Made by a program: the position numbers and the translations under genes
Shown here: piece by piece, positions 38,130 through 49,747 of the stretch
How the letters are laid out: the number at the start of each line of letters is the position of its first letter
How positions within the stretch are numbered: the first letter of the stretch is position 1
Notes under the pieces: model-generated
Seen by the model: only the letters and a program-made list of their open reading frames with translations
Told to the model about the DNA's origin: nothing
Database searches by the model: none
Assembly (NCBI GenBank): GCA_963971305.1
Contig: OZ020309.1
Location: forward strand, 4,085,001 to 4,149,000
Direction: 5' to 3'
DNA: 64,000 nt
DNA from: Arcuatula senhousia
Lineage: Eukaryota > Mollusca > Bivalvia > Mytilida > Mytilidae

Positions 38130-39040
38130 AAATTGATCTTGAACTTTTCTTATTACATCCGATGTATGACATATAGGTCTAGGCATAACCTGTATAAAAG
38201 TCAACATATTTATATTTTTAGTTTATCTAAGCATATTTGTTTCAAATCTAATGAAAAAACTTGTTTCGCAATCAATTTCTTGTCAATTTTGTTAAGTCGG
38301 CATATAATTTGGAGCTCAAATATCAGTTTTTACTTAAGTAACTAATATTTTACATATAACAATTGCAAGTGTAATCTAAATAATCCTATGCAAACCAATT
38401 TTCATTATAGTTTCTTAACTATGAACCTTATTTTTGAAATAATTGATACATGTATGCTCATGGCTATGTATATTTTCAATTTATCTTAGCATATATGTTT
38501 CAAATCTAATGAAAAAACTTTCGCAATCAATTTCTTGTCAATTTTATTAAACCGGCATATAATTTGGAGCTCAAATATCAGTTTTTACTTGAGTAACTTA
38601 TATTTTACATATAACAATTGCAAGTGTAATCTTAATACTCTTATGCAAACCAATTTTCATCACAGTTTCTTAACTATGAACCTTATTTTTGAAATAATTG
38701 ATACATGTACGCTCATAGCTATGTATATTTTCAATTTATCTTAGCATATATGTTTCAAATCTAATGAAAAAAACTTTCGCAATCAATTTCTTGTCAATTC
38801 TATTAAGCCGGCATATAATTTGGAGCTCAAATATCAGTTTTTACTTGAGTAAGTAATATTTTACATATAAAACTTGCAACTGTGATCTTAATACTCTTAT
38901 GCAAACCAATTTCCATTACAGTTTCTTAACTATGGACCTTATTTTTGGAGTCATTGATACATTTATGCATATGGCTATTTATATTTTCAATTTTTTCTGG
39001 GCCTAAAAGTTTTTAAATCTAATAGAAAAACGTATCAGGT
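38130..39040. repeat. Core satellite of TIR element 1 (period about 257 bp)
   Basis: Copies begin near GTTTCAAATCTAATG at 38239, 38497 and 38752, with a decayed one near 39009. Each has TTTCGCAATCAATTTC, CATATAATTTGGAGCTCAA and TATGAACCTTATTTTTG. The same landmarks occur, diverged, in the satellite at 46663-49085. Confidence 0.85.
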
Positions 39041-39522
39041 GTAATATCGTTGCTTTTTTCTAAAATGCTTTATATTATTATTCAATATTAACTAAAATAC
39101 TCAGAATTAAAATCTTAATGTAAACAATTTTTCATTGTTTTCATTATACAGTTATATATACGGCGAAATGAACGTCACAATTTATTTGATCTTGAACATT
39201 TCGTTTATAAAATTCTTTCATTTATTTCAGTTATATATCTTATTTTCATAAATAGTTGTATTCAAATAAAAGATACATGTACAAATTTATCGTAAATATG
39301 CCGTTATTAAAAATGTAAAATGAAAAATGTCTTTAATCAAGGAATTCCTTGCTTTTATGTATAAAGTTATTTTCATACACCAACTATATACGTTAATCGT
39401 CCTCGTGTACACGTAGTAATATACATATAACTATATTCGTTTTATATATTTAATGCAACAGACATCTACCGTATCATCTACAGTAAAAAAGACCAAATAA
39501 ATCTGCAATTATTCTATTATAT

Positions 39523-39746
39523 CATTTACCATCCCCATTACCATTCGGTAGACCAATCAAATTCGATTTACCATTTACCATTTACCATCCCCATTCCCCA
39601 TTTACCATCCCCATTTAAGATCCCCATCCCCATACACGATACTATTTTCCATACACCATCCCCATACACTATATACTATTCCCCATATACCATTCACCAT
39701 TCACCATCCCCATCCCCATCCCCATTTACCATCCCCCCATTTACTA
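39523..39746. repeat. Right subterminal minisatellite of TIR element 1
   Basis: ATTTACCATCCCC-type repeats in the same orientation as the left block, so the two minisatellites are direct repeats while the termini are inverted. Confidence 0.85.
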
Positions 39747-39778
39747 TAGATTGGGAAGCTTTTACCATTTAGGGACTG

Positions 39779-40245
39779 TAATTGCGGGTTTGTCCTTAAG
39801 TTTAACCTTGACAGGTACTATTGCCATAGCAAATGATTACTCTATTTCACCGGCCCCTGTTTGAGTAATAGTACTAATGATCGGGTTTGTATGTTGATCT
39901 TTATCAGTTTGTGTTGATACTGATGCAGCTTTCGCATTTTCGGACTGATTATCACCTTTGTGAAGTAAAGTTGGGTGTCGTCGTTCACAAATCTTACATG
40001 TAAGTCGATTTCTACAGTTTGCAGATCTATGTTCAATTTTTAGACAACCAAAGCAATGTCCTTTACTTTTTCAAATGCTCATAACGCTCATTAGTATTAA
40101 ATTTCAATATATCTTTGCATTGATAAATGGTGTGCTTCCCGGTGCAATATGAACATTTAGGATCTATTTTCTCCGGTTTCAACTCAAACGCAAAACTTCC
40201 TTTAGTATAAGTGGGTTCCTTTGGCTTCTGCGACTTGCTAGTAGA
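39779..40245 (-). pseudogene. gag: Pao nucleocapsid zinc-knuckle region and protease 5' part
   Basis: The minus strand shows CSYCTGKHTIYQC (C-x2-C-x3-H-x4-C), then, after a frameshift, CFGCLKIEHRSANC (CCHC) and CKICERRHPTLLH. These are the repeated knuckles of Pao gag. An in-frame stop occurs near 39840, before the protease begins with VPVKVKLK. It follows gag in the same frame after the stop at 40246. Confidence 0.82.
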
Positions 40246-40832
40246 TTATTTGTATTGCTTTGAGTTATGAGAGTTGGAAGTTGATACAGCAGCTTTACCA
40301 TACACAGGGTCGTTTAATTTCTTAGCTTCAAACTTGACAAATTCAACAAAACCAGAAAACTTCACTCGACGTTCTTTGGCTTTGATTTTGGCATCCTCAT
40401 TCCGCCAGCGATCATGTAAGTACAATGGAAGTTTTCGAATAAGCAGCTTGATGTTTTCAGAATACTCTAGGATTCTAATAGCGTCTATACTCTCAATGGC
40501 ATTCAAACATTCAGTGAGGAAAAGTGAAAATTCATCTAAACCCTTCGAATATCCAGAAGAAATATCTGACCATCCTAGTGCCTTCTTGATGAATGCATTG
40601 GCTATTACTTCATCATCTCCATATCGATCATACAGTTGATTAATTGCTGATGCACAGGCATACTCGGAATTCAGCTGACCAAAACCAGATACAACTCTAT
40701 TCGCTTCGCCATATGTAAATTGCTCTAAATATGTCATCTTCTCTCCTTCCGTGTCTGCATTAGCCACAACTCTAGCAGTGAATTGTCTTATGAACTTTCT
40801 GAACTCCAAAGGATCACCGCCAAATTTCGATT
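40246..40832 (-). pseudogene. gag: Pao gag capsid fragment (DUF1759-like)
   Basis: The frame reads FGGDPLEFRKFIRQF, EKMTYLEQF, AINQLYDRYGD and IRKLPLYLHDRW, as in capsid regions of Pao gag. There is no ATG at its start: the frame is open up to about 40832, where retroelement similarity ends at an upstream stop. The N-terminus is therefore truncated. It ends at a stop followed by zinc-knuckle coding in the same frame. Confidence 0.88.
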
Positions 40833-41610
40833 AGTAATTTACATACAGTGCAAAATGTACCTATCGTACGGGACATTTTATGAAATAACTAATTAATTAA
40901 CTTATGTGTAAAATCATGAAAAACATTGGTCATATTTTTGTAATATTGCTATAAAAACTGTTTATAAATGTTTATTGTGTGTATTGTTTCATTAAATTCT
41001 ATTAATGTCACCCAAGGTTAATGTCAAACAAATAATATAAATGACATTCATAACACACTAATTTAAGCACATATTGAAGAATTAATTGATACAAAAATAG
41101 TACATACCGTATTGGTAACCTTGTCAACCCTCTATATATGAAAATATATTCATTCTTCATCAAAAATAGGCATGAGCTCAATCAATAACATGGTTGTTTA
41201 GGGTTACAAAAATCAAGGAGACTGAAACTAATTAAATATGCAGGTAAATCAATGAATGAAGTGAAAAAACTAAATTAAGGAATAATTGGAAATAAAAATA
41301 TCTTAAAGAACACTTTGGCCTCTACATTCTCCCTGGTGTTTCTCCTGATGATGCTCAGAACCAAATAATCATATGAGTCAGAGTCCCTGATATGACAGGA
41401 AATAACATATTGATAGGATACGACTGTATTATTTCAGAGAATTATTTGAGCTTTAGTAAGGAAGGGAGAAAAAACAGTATAACCAAAAATACCAAACTGG
41501 GGAACCAAATTATTACTAAGATATTCAACCTATGTCTGGGATAGGAAGAACCTTAGGGTTTAGACAATTTTGAAATTTAGACGGATAATTTAAAGCTTTG
41601 ATGTATTCTC
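40833..41610. other. AT-rich stretch, nothing recognised
   Basis: No reading frame, hairpin or repeat that I can support. The left edge is the abrupt end of the Pao gag fragment. Confidence 0.5.
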
Positions 41611-41621
41611 CAACTCAAAAA

Positions 41622-41800
41622 TGTTGGTGCCGGTGCGGGCTAACCTCGGGGAATTTTAACTCCACCAGCAGTTCTAACCTTCACGTGTGTTCAAAATACA
41701 AATGACAACAAAGTTCCAGACAATAAATGTTGCTACGCCTGACGCGCGTTTCGTCTATTCAAGACTCATCAGAGGCGCTCTACCAAAAATATTGAAAATG
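41622..41800 (+). repeat. Dispersed repeat with CTGACGCGCGTTTCGTCT motif
   Basis: The first part, CTCGGGG followed by TCCACCAGCAG, resembles sequences at 51070 and, inverted, at 63905. Then come GCCTGACGCGCGTTTCGTCT and AGACTCATCAGAGGCGCT, a pair I recall as common in mussel genomes. Family assignment is uncertain. Confidence 0.5.
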
Positions 41801-42670
41801 CCAAACACTGTATGAATATGAAGAGCATTGAACATAAGTGACACTTATGGTAAAAATACGATCGACTGAACAAATTGATAGACAAAGTTCCTATTAGTCA
41901 GCTGACAGAGAATTAAAAAAAATAAAGTGAAATAGAAATTTAAACCTATTTATGCTATTTAGTAATAGAAGGATGCCATTTTGACAAGTTTGGATTGAGA
42001 CACTTCATGAAAATAGGATGCACCTGGGTACCATTATTCGACTATAAACATACTTCCATTTTCTTTTTTTTTAAATATTACTTTTCCTTATTTCATGCCA
42101 GCGCGACAACATGTCAAGGAACATTAAGATTTACTCATGTCTGTATGTCTGTCCATTCAAACGATTTTCATCAAGCTTGTTTAGGCAACTGTCCATTAGA
42201 ATGATATGAAATTTAACAGGGTGGTTTAGTTGACAAATGTTTATCCTAGTGGAAGCGTCTTTCAGACCTAATGAACTTCTTTTTTCTCTTTGGGACTAGG
42301 TGGATATGAAAATTTATACAAAGAAATTTCTGTCAAGATGTTCTCAGAAATCATACAGGAGAATGATTTAAAACTAAATAAAAATGTAAGATGGTAAGAA
42401 TCGATTTTAAAACCAGTCAGACTTCCAATTCCTATTGGGGGCATAAAAGAGGCATATGTATTCCATGGACATATTCCTTCTTTATTTTTTAAATACATGT
42501 ATTTGTCATACTCATGCAGATGTGTAAAAGACAGTGGAAAGAGAACTTGTTAGTTCAGGAGTTGCAAACTTAATCTTTTTAGATTCCTCAAAATAATTCT
42601 TCGCTATTCCTTTATAATTGTTTGCCTATTTCATCATCATTTAATAGCCAATTCATATTAATAATGCAGT
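41801..42670. other. Unassigned AT-rich stretch
   Basis: Only short frames without family features. No repeat recognised. Confidence 0.4.
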
Positions 42671-42829
42671 CAGTAGATGTGTGTAAATTTCATGATTTTT
42701 TTCAGTAATTTCATGAAATTACTGGAATTTTTTGGAATTTCACGTAATTACTAAATGGCCCAGTAATTACATGTAATTCCTGAAAAAGTTAGTAATTTCA
42801 CGTCATTCCTAATTACACACATTTACTGT
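42671..42829. mobile_element. 159-bp palindromic MITE candidate
   Basis: CAGTAGATGTGTGTAA at the left matches TTACACACATTTACTG at the right, and the arms continue pairing inward through several AGTAATTTCATGAAATTACT-like blocks to a centre near TGGCCCAG. Nearly the whole element could fold back on itself. A clear target duplication is not visible. Confidence 0.7.
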
Positions 42830-43469
42830 AACATATATAAAGATTGGTTTTATCCACTTTTGTGTTTTCCCCTTTTAAATCTAAAATCATGGCATTCATT
42901 TGATATTTGTGTATTTTAAAATAGCAAATAAGCGCCATGATAATAGCAAGTATGAATTACAAATCTATTCTATAAAGATAAAACAACACGCCTCTTTGTT
43001 AAACAGCAATTATATGTGAAATTTCATTTAACAAGCATACGTCTGCACTCTTTTATACATTCTTTCCATTCTCTTATATTTTCAAACATTCTTTTACATG
43101 CGCACTTTTTCTCTTACTGCAAACATATGCCATCCAATATCTATCATCCAACAGGTTCAATCTCAATAATAATTCCCACACTTATCACTGAAACCATTTG
43201 CACAAAGTTGAATGTTTGACATTTGCTTTACAAAAGACTCAGAATATTTTCATCCGTGTGCATGACTATTCATAAAAGCAGTTCAAGATCTTTAAAATAA
43301 ATGCAATTTTTTATTAGATACTTATTATTAAAAGGAATGATACTCAAATCAATAAAAATAATGTTTTAACATATTTGTACAATTGTAATTAAATCCCACA
43401 GAGAAATATACACGAACAAAAAAGTAAAATAGGGGGTTATTAAAATAAAATACCACAAAAGGGTATTAA
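42830..43469. other. Unassigned AT-rich stretch
   Basis: No supported gene or repeat. Confidence 0.4.
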
Positions 43470-43476
43470 AACGGTA

Positions 43477-44268
43477 AAGGATGGGATGGGTTGCAATAAG
43501 AACCCCCTGTCAGCCCATCACGTATGTTAAAATTAGAATAAAATAAATTCTATCACAAGCTGTCTTGTTGGAAAGGTTTATACTTCTACTTTTTGAAATT
43601 AAACGTCTGTAGTTGAAAAGCTTATTTTATTTTTGCGTAAATGGTGCTTGAAATTAACAACCGCAAATGATTTTGACATTGTACCTATGGGAAAGTGGTG
43701 AAAATTAGATTGATATCCTTTCCAGAAGCATAGTCTTGCACGCGGAACCAGCTCTATATCTTATTCAAAAACTTGTATTACTAAAACACATCTATTGTGA
43801 ATGTTTCAAGCCGCTTCCGCGTGCACGACATACTGAATTTTAAAATAATTTTTGAAGTTGTTGTGACTAGTTACAAAATGTGCGAAACCTCTCCGCTTTC
43901 TTCGTTTTCCTTATGAGTAGCGATCATTTCAATTTCCAATTGCTGTTTAAAGTAATGTTTATATATGATGAACCTTTTATAGAATCATGAACACTTGCTT
44001 CAAGTATATTGGCACACATTTTCAATTTATTGAAGCCCTACCTTGAAATTTTCTTTAAATCAAGACGAAATTTTCATTCAAAATTAGTCAGTTCTGAACC
44101 CAATTTTCGAAGATGCGTTCGTGCAAAAATATTAAAAAGTAGTCTTTTACAACAGTACAATCATTTTGCTACAAAATAACATATAAAGTAACAGGCTATG
44201 AAATAAATTTTGTTTTCGACTATAGATGGGCAAAAATAGGACCTTATCACAACCCATCCTTTGTTATG
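43477..44268. mobile_element. Foldback-like inverted-repeat element candidate (about 0.8 kb)
   Basis: AAAGGATGGGATGGGTTGC near 43477 faces CACAACCCATCCTTTG near 44250. Further in, GCCCATC pairs with GATGGGC, and TTGCACGCGGAA near 43735 faces TTCCGCGTGCA near 43815. Arms are diverged and the exact ends and target duplication are unclear. Confidence 0.5.
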
Positions 44269-45095
44269 CTTTATATTGATATTTCAAGTAATAACCTCTC
44301 ACAGCATTGAGATAAACACATTTGAAGGTAAAAACAAACAATTATACGGATAGCCAAATGGAAAGCCAAAGGTCGGAACGTGGAAGCCGAATCAGCAATG
44401 TTGATGTTGCCAAAGAAATGCCCACATTACATGACAGATAGTTTGTTGCATCTGCAGAACAAAGCACCGCATTACATCATTTTGTGTGTAAAAACACTAT
44501 ATTGACTGCTTTCTGCTGAATGAGGAGTTGGCTGTACAAGCAAAAGCACCATGAACACAGCTACAACACTGTCTAAGGAGGAACTTATTGACAATCACAA
44601 ATCTGTCATTTCCTACTTTTTGTTGGTGCCGTTAGTGATGAGATTTCGAACCTGTATTGAATTCCTAAAGTGCAAAACAATCCATATTTACAGCGTTTTA
44701 TTGACATTTCATCCAAGTGTACCACTTAACCTCTTTCAGTTATGTTGACTTCAGTACTTACGGCATTTATTGCATTTATTACGGTATAAATTCTGTCGTC
44801 GGAAATATTACTATTGTTATTCTAGAAATGGTGCCAATCAAATGTGGATCCTGAAAGATTCGAACGAACTGAATGAAATTCTGAACTCATAATTAGTTTC
44901 ATCTTGGAACAGCATCAAAATTAACGTTTTCTCCCCATTTTACAATTCTATTCCACATAAACAACTTAAATCGCGATTTGCACAACTGATTAAACGCAGT
45001 TTTAGTCTCGCCTGCGATTAATAGTCGCGAAAGGCAACATATATTGGTATTACTTTTTCAGCTGTGCCGGCAGCCACGGCGACAACGGGGGCATT
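44269..45095. other. Unassigned stretch
   Basis: No supported gene or repeat before the 180-bp tandem unit begins. Confidence 0.4.
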
Positions 45096-45173
45096 GTAAA
45101 CTTTTTTGAAAGACTTTTGTGGACAATTAATTGCTTAAAAAGTAAAATAGCTAGGCATGTGCTATTTAGTATA
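45096..45173. repeat. Left part of a 180-bp tandem repeat split by TIR element 2
   Basis: GTAAACTTTTTT, GACTTTTGTGGAC and ATAGCTAGGCAT recur at 49882 and, diverged, at 50061. Joining this part to 49778 onward rebuilds one unit of about 180 bp, so the repeat predates the insertion. Confidence 0.7.
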
Positions 45174-45207
45174 CAGTACTTGAACCGATCAATGCAACAG
45201 TTTTTGC

Positions 45208-45385
45208 GATCCGTCACGCGTCATCAATCAGTCACCAATCAGTCATCAATCCGGTCTCAATCATTCACCGATCCGTCATCAATAAGTCACCAATCCGTCA
45301 TCGATCAGTCAACAATCCGTCCGATCCTATCCGTCAAATGCATCCCATGATGCAATTTACCAATCCGTCACGCGTCAATTCAATC
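45208..45385. repeat. Left subterminal minisatellite of TIR element 2
   Basis: Runs of ATCCGTCATCAATCAGTCAC-like repeats of 11-12 bp. The matching right block is 49603-49747. Confidence 0.85.
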
Positions 45386-45797
45386 TAGAATACGGAATTT
45401 TAAAGTTCGTTTCGCTTATTGTATCACGTGACTCCTTGATCGAATGCATAAAATCTTTGAATAAAATAGAAATTTATATAAATAAATGTAAAAGCGGGAC
45501 ATTAGACGTGTTTTATATCAATAATTAAACATAGAATATTACAAAGCAAATCGAATTGTGCTTAAATAAATATTAAAGTCTAACTTTAAAGTAAAGACAT
45601 AACACATTTCTGTTTTAAAATGCGAAAATTCATACGATTTTTTATGTCAAATGTATTATATTTTAAAATAACTCGTTTAAAATCTTGTCTTAAAGTTATG
45701 TTGAAAACAATTTTTTGTGATTGTTATAAAACCATCATATAATATTAGGCTCAAACATCAGATTTTTAATTTCTTATACATTTGTAGCTTGCATATA

Positions 45798-46662
45798 GAG
45801 AAAATAAAGGTAATAACAAAACTACCGAACTTGAATGATCAATCTCATAGTCCAGAGAAAATGACAAAAACGAATCAGTCATACCGGACAACTGGTGGAT
45901 CGCAATGGTCCTGACTTGGTACAGGCATTTCAAACGAAATGGTGGGTTAAACCAGGTTTTATGGCGCCAAACCTCGCTCTTCCATTGCGATCTTAGGATC
46001 CGGTAAAGACCATAGAACACAACATAGTTGTGAGACACAGTAGGGATATTGAGGTGATCATCTCAGTACAGCACACCAGTCAAACACTAATTAAAACAAT
46101 TAACTATCATATCTTTTAACTCAATTTTGAAATTTTCTACTAGTGGCTGATAACGAAGAAATAATTTTTTTAGTGATCGTATGAGACGTATTTTCTTATA
46201 GCCCTGCTTCAAAAGTCGGTCACGAAGAAACCGGTGTCTGATAAAAAAATCTGTGAAATGTGTGCAAGCTCTGGCATATCGAATAAGTTGAGAAATATAA
46301 ACACAGTATGCAGGAGAAGTAGGTATATTGCTCTGTAGATTAGGAAAATAATAATTTGAAAATTAAAATCGTCTCGTTTATCGTAAATTTTTGTACTGAG
46401 ATGACCACCTGGGTCAAATTCGAGGTGCAAATCCAAGAAAGACGTGAAGCAATTAGATTCGGTAGTCTCTTTAATCTCCAATTCCGGAGGATATATTGAA
46501 GGAATCCATCTACCAAATGAAGAGTTATTGACAGAAAGGACATCGTCAATATATCTGAATGTAAGATTAAATGACCTTGCCTCTTTCATCTTCTTGTTCT
46601 TTACGAGTCCCTGAAGAAATTCAGTCTCGTAAATGTTTAGTCTTAACAATTCTATAATGGAA
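45798..46662 (-). mobile_element. Penelope-like retroelement fragment inserted in the satellite
   Basis: Satellite sequence stops near 45797 and resumes near 46663. Between lie an RT remnant and a 3' tail on the minus strand. The tail carries CGCAATGGAAGAGCGAGG and TGATTCGTTTTTGTC. It is 5'-truncated. Confidence 0.7.
46105..46649 (-). pseudogene. Penelope-like reverse transcriptase, C-terminal half
   Basis: FRYIDDVLSVNN contains the catalytic YIDD box near residue 33 of the open frame. SFLDLHLEFD and LSTKIYDKRDDFNFQII follow, as in Penelope-like RTs, where FLD-h and a Y-K/R strand follow the active site. A frameshift near 46340 moves the continuation (PTSPAYCVYISQLIRYARAC) to another frame, which runs to about 46105. 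The copy is 5'-truncated and dead. Confidence 0.75.
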
Positions 46663-49085
46663 ATAAATCCTTATAATCTCTTAAAACTGGTAAAATATGA
46701 ACCTTACTTTTAAAGTTAAAGATATGAAGTTATTCAAGTTTTCAAAATATTATGCCATTTATGTTTCAAATCTGAGGAAAATAGTTGTTTCGCAAACAAT
46801 TTCATGTAAACTTTATTCAACCGTCATATAATTTTATGCTCAAATATAAGATTTTACTAAAGTTTCATATATTTTACATAAGAAATTTGTAAATGTTTTC
46901 TATATTCCTTTGCGAACAAATTTTCTTTATTGTCTCTTTACTATATGAACCTTATTTTTTAAGTCAGCAATATAGTTGTGCAACTTTTTAACTTATCTTA
47001 TCATTTATGTGTCAAACCTGATGAAAAAAGTTGTTTCGCAAACATTTTCTTGGCAATTTTATTAAACCGTCATATTATTTTATGCTCAAATAGAAGATTT
47101 TACTATAGTTTCATACATTTTACATAAGAAATTTGCAAATGTGATCTATATTCCTTTGCGAACAAATTTTCTTCATAATCTCTTAACTTTATGAACCTTA
47201 TTTTTTAAGTCAGCAATTTGAAGCTATGCAACTTTTCAAGTTGTCTTGGGATTAATGTGTCAAACCTGATGTAAAAAGTTATTTCGCAAACATTTTCTTG
47301 GCAATTTTATTAAACCGTCATATAATTTTATGCTCTATATTCCTTTGCGAACAAATTTTCTTCATAATCCCTTAACTTAATGAACCTTATTTCTTAAGTC
47401 AGCAATATGTAGTTATGCAACTTTTCAACTTATCTTAGCATTAATGTGTCCAACCTGATGAAAAAAATTGTTTTGCAAACATTTTCTTGGCAATTTAATT
47501 AAACCGTCATATAATTTTATGCTCAAATAGAAGATTTTTCTGTAGTTTCATATATTTTACATAAGAAATTTATAAATGTGATCTATATTCCTTTGCGAAC
47601 AAATTTTTTTTATAGTCTCTTTACAATATGAACCTTATTTTTAAGTCAGCAATATGTAGTTATGCAACTTTTCAATTTATCTTAGCATTAAAGTGTCAAA
47701 CCTGATGAAAAAAGTTGTTTCGCAAACATTTTCTTGGCAATTTTATTAACCTGTCTTATTATTTTATTCTCAAATAGAAGATTTTACTATAGTTTCATTT
47801 ATTTTACATTAGAAATTTGCAAATGTGATCTATATTCCTTTGCGAACAAATTTTCTTCATAATCTCTTAACTTTATGAACCTTATTTTTTAAGTCAGCAA
47901 TTTGAAGCTATGCAACTTTTCAAGTTGTCTTGGGATTAATGTGTCAAACCTGATGTAAAAAGTTATTTCGCAAACATTTTCTTGGCAATTTTATTAAACC
48001 GTCATATAATTTTATGCTCAAATAGAAAATTTTACTATAGTTTCATATATTTTACATAAGAAATTTGCAAATGTGATCTATATTCCATTGCGAACAAATT
48101 TTCTTCATAATCTCTTAACTTTATGAACCTTATTTTTTGAGTCAGCAATATGTAGTTATGCTACTTTTCAACTCACTAAGCATTAATGTGTCAAACCTGA
48201 TGAAAAAAGTTGTTTCGCAAACATTTTCTTGACAATTTTATTAACCTGTCTTATAATTTTATTCTCAAATAGAAGATTTTACTATAGTTTCATTTATTTT
48301 ACATTAGAAATTTGCAAATGTGATCTATATTCCTTTGCGAACAAATTTTCTTCATAATCTCTTAACTTTATGAACCTTATTTTTTAAGTTCAGCAATTTG
48401 AAGCTATGCAACTTTTCAAGTTGTCTTGGGATTAATGTGTCAAACCTGATGAAAAAAGTTATTTCGCAAACATTTTCTTAGCAATTTTATTAAACCGTCA
48501 TATAATTTTATGCTCAAATAGAAAATTTTACTATAGTTTCATATATTTTACATAAGAAATTTGCAAATGTGATCTATATTCCATTGCGAACAAATTTTCT
48601 TCATAATCTCTTAACTTTATGAACCTTATTTTAAAGTCAGCAATATGTAGCTATGCTACTTTTCAACTCACTTAGCATTAATGTGTCAAACCTGATGAAA
48701 AAAGTTGATTCGCAAACATTTTCTTGTCAATTTTAATAAACCGTCATATAATTTTATGCTCAAATATAAGATTTTACTAAAGTTTCATATATTTTACATT
48801 AGAAATTTGCAAATGTGATCTATAATTATATCCGAACACATTTTCTGCATAATCTCTTCACTCAATGAACCTTAATTTTTAAGGCAGCAATATGTATTTA
48901 TGCAATTTTTCAACTTAACATACCATTTACGTGTCAAATCTGATGAAAAAAGTTGTTTCGCAAACAATTTCTTGTCAATTTTATCAAACCGTCATATAAT
49001 TTTATGCTTAAATATAAGATTTTACTAATTTAGTTGCATATATTTTACATAAGAAATTTGCAAATGTGATCTATATTCCTATCCA
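46663..49085. repeat. Core satellite of TIR element 2 (period about 248 bp)
   Basis: Copies start near GTGTCAAACCTGATG at 46763, 47009, 47257, 47446, 47693, 47941, 48188, 48437, 48683 and 48931. The spacing is 246-249 bp except for one shortened unit (189 bp). Landmarks are TTTCGCAAACATTTTC, AACCGTCATATAATTT and TATGAACCTTATTTT. A TTTGAAGCTATGCAAC variant precedes the copies at 47257, 47941 and 48437, suggesting a dimeric higher-order pattern. Confidence 0.9.
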
Positions 49086-49602
49086 AACAAATTTAACACA
49101 GTGAATTAAAAAAAAATTAAATAAAATTTACTAGATTATTGATATCTCCTGAATTATTTGTTCTTAATAATATGTTACAAATTGTTGAAATAATTGTTCT
49201 AAGCAAAAACCTTTTTACATTTTAAAGATTTTTTCAGCACGCTTTCTGTTTTTGTATTTAAAAATCAGAACACATAAAATATAATTATATTAGTATTATT
49301 TTTATAGAAGAAAAGAACACGAACTTTGCCTATTCAATTTAAAGGAAGTACTATGTAAACAATTATTAAATTCATTAGATTAATAATATTAACATATTTA
49401 AAAAGAAAATGTATGTCATATTTTTAATACTATAGCATAATTTACAAACAAATTAAATTAACGCCGTGACTGGTTTGTGTTGCGTTATATATGTTATAAA
49501 CGTATAGGTAAAACGATAACTTCGTTTCACAGAAGAGTTTTCTAATTATACCGATCGGTCGTATCAGTCAAAATAACGCATCGATAGCCTGGTTACCTAT
49601 GG

Positions 49603-49747
49603 TATCCGTCATCCGTCCAATCCGTCCGATCCGTCATCAATCAGTCAACAACGCGTCACCAATCATTCACCAATCCGTCATCAATCAGTCATTAATCCGG
49701 TCCAAACGCGTCATCAATCCGTCACCAATCAGTCATCGATCCGTCAA
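49603..49747. repeat. Right subterminal minisatellite of TIR element 2
   Basis: ATCCGTCATCAATCAGTCA-type repeats in the same orientation as the left block. Confidence 0.85.

Larger units (their letters stand above)
37590..39778. mobile_element. TIR element 1 with internal satellite (2,189 bp), TA target duplication
   Basis: The ends are inverted repeats of about 26 bp. The left end starts CAGTACC and contains ATGGTAAAAGCTTCCC; the right end carries the exact reverse complement GGGAAGCTTTTACCAT and finishes GGGACTG. TA flanks both sides (37588-37589 and 39779-39780). CAGT ends with TA duplication fit Tc1/mariner-type elements. Inside each end is a CCATCCCCATTTA-type minisatellite, and in the middle a satellite with a period near 257 bp. 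No transposase is encoded. It was inserted into the protease region of the Pao element, so it is younger than that copy. Confidence 0.85.
35640..40832 (-). mobile_element. Decayed BEL/Pao LTR retroelement, split by a TIR element
   Basis: Read on the minus strand the order is gag (40832-40246), zinc-knuckle region (40245-39779), protease (interrupted by 37590-39778), protease-RT linker, RT and integrase remnants. This is the Pao order. Stops and frameshifts punctuate most parts, the RT active site is altered, and RNase H plus most of integrase are deleted. The 5' end stops abruptly at about 40832, inside gag. No paired LTRs are seen. The copy is dead. Confidence 0.88.

Noticed and set aside
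45117..45350. 77-residue plus-strand frame with Ser/Gln repeats
   Set aside because: It crosses the TIR boundary of element 2 into the minisatellite, so it cannot be an old gene.
45208..45385. Regular short repeats resembling a CRISPR array
   Set aside because: No constant repeat with unique spacers; it is a degenerate 11-12 bp minisatellite inside a eukaryotic TIR element.
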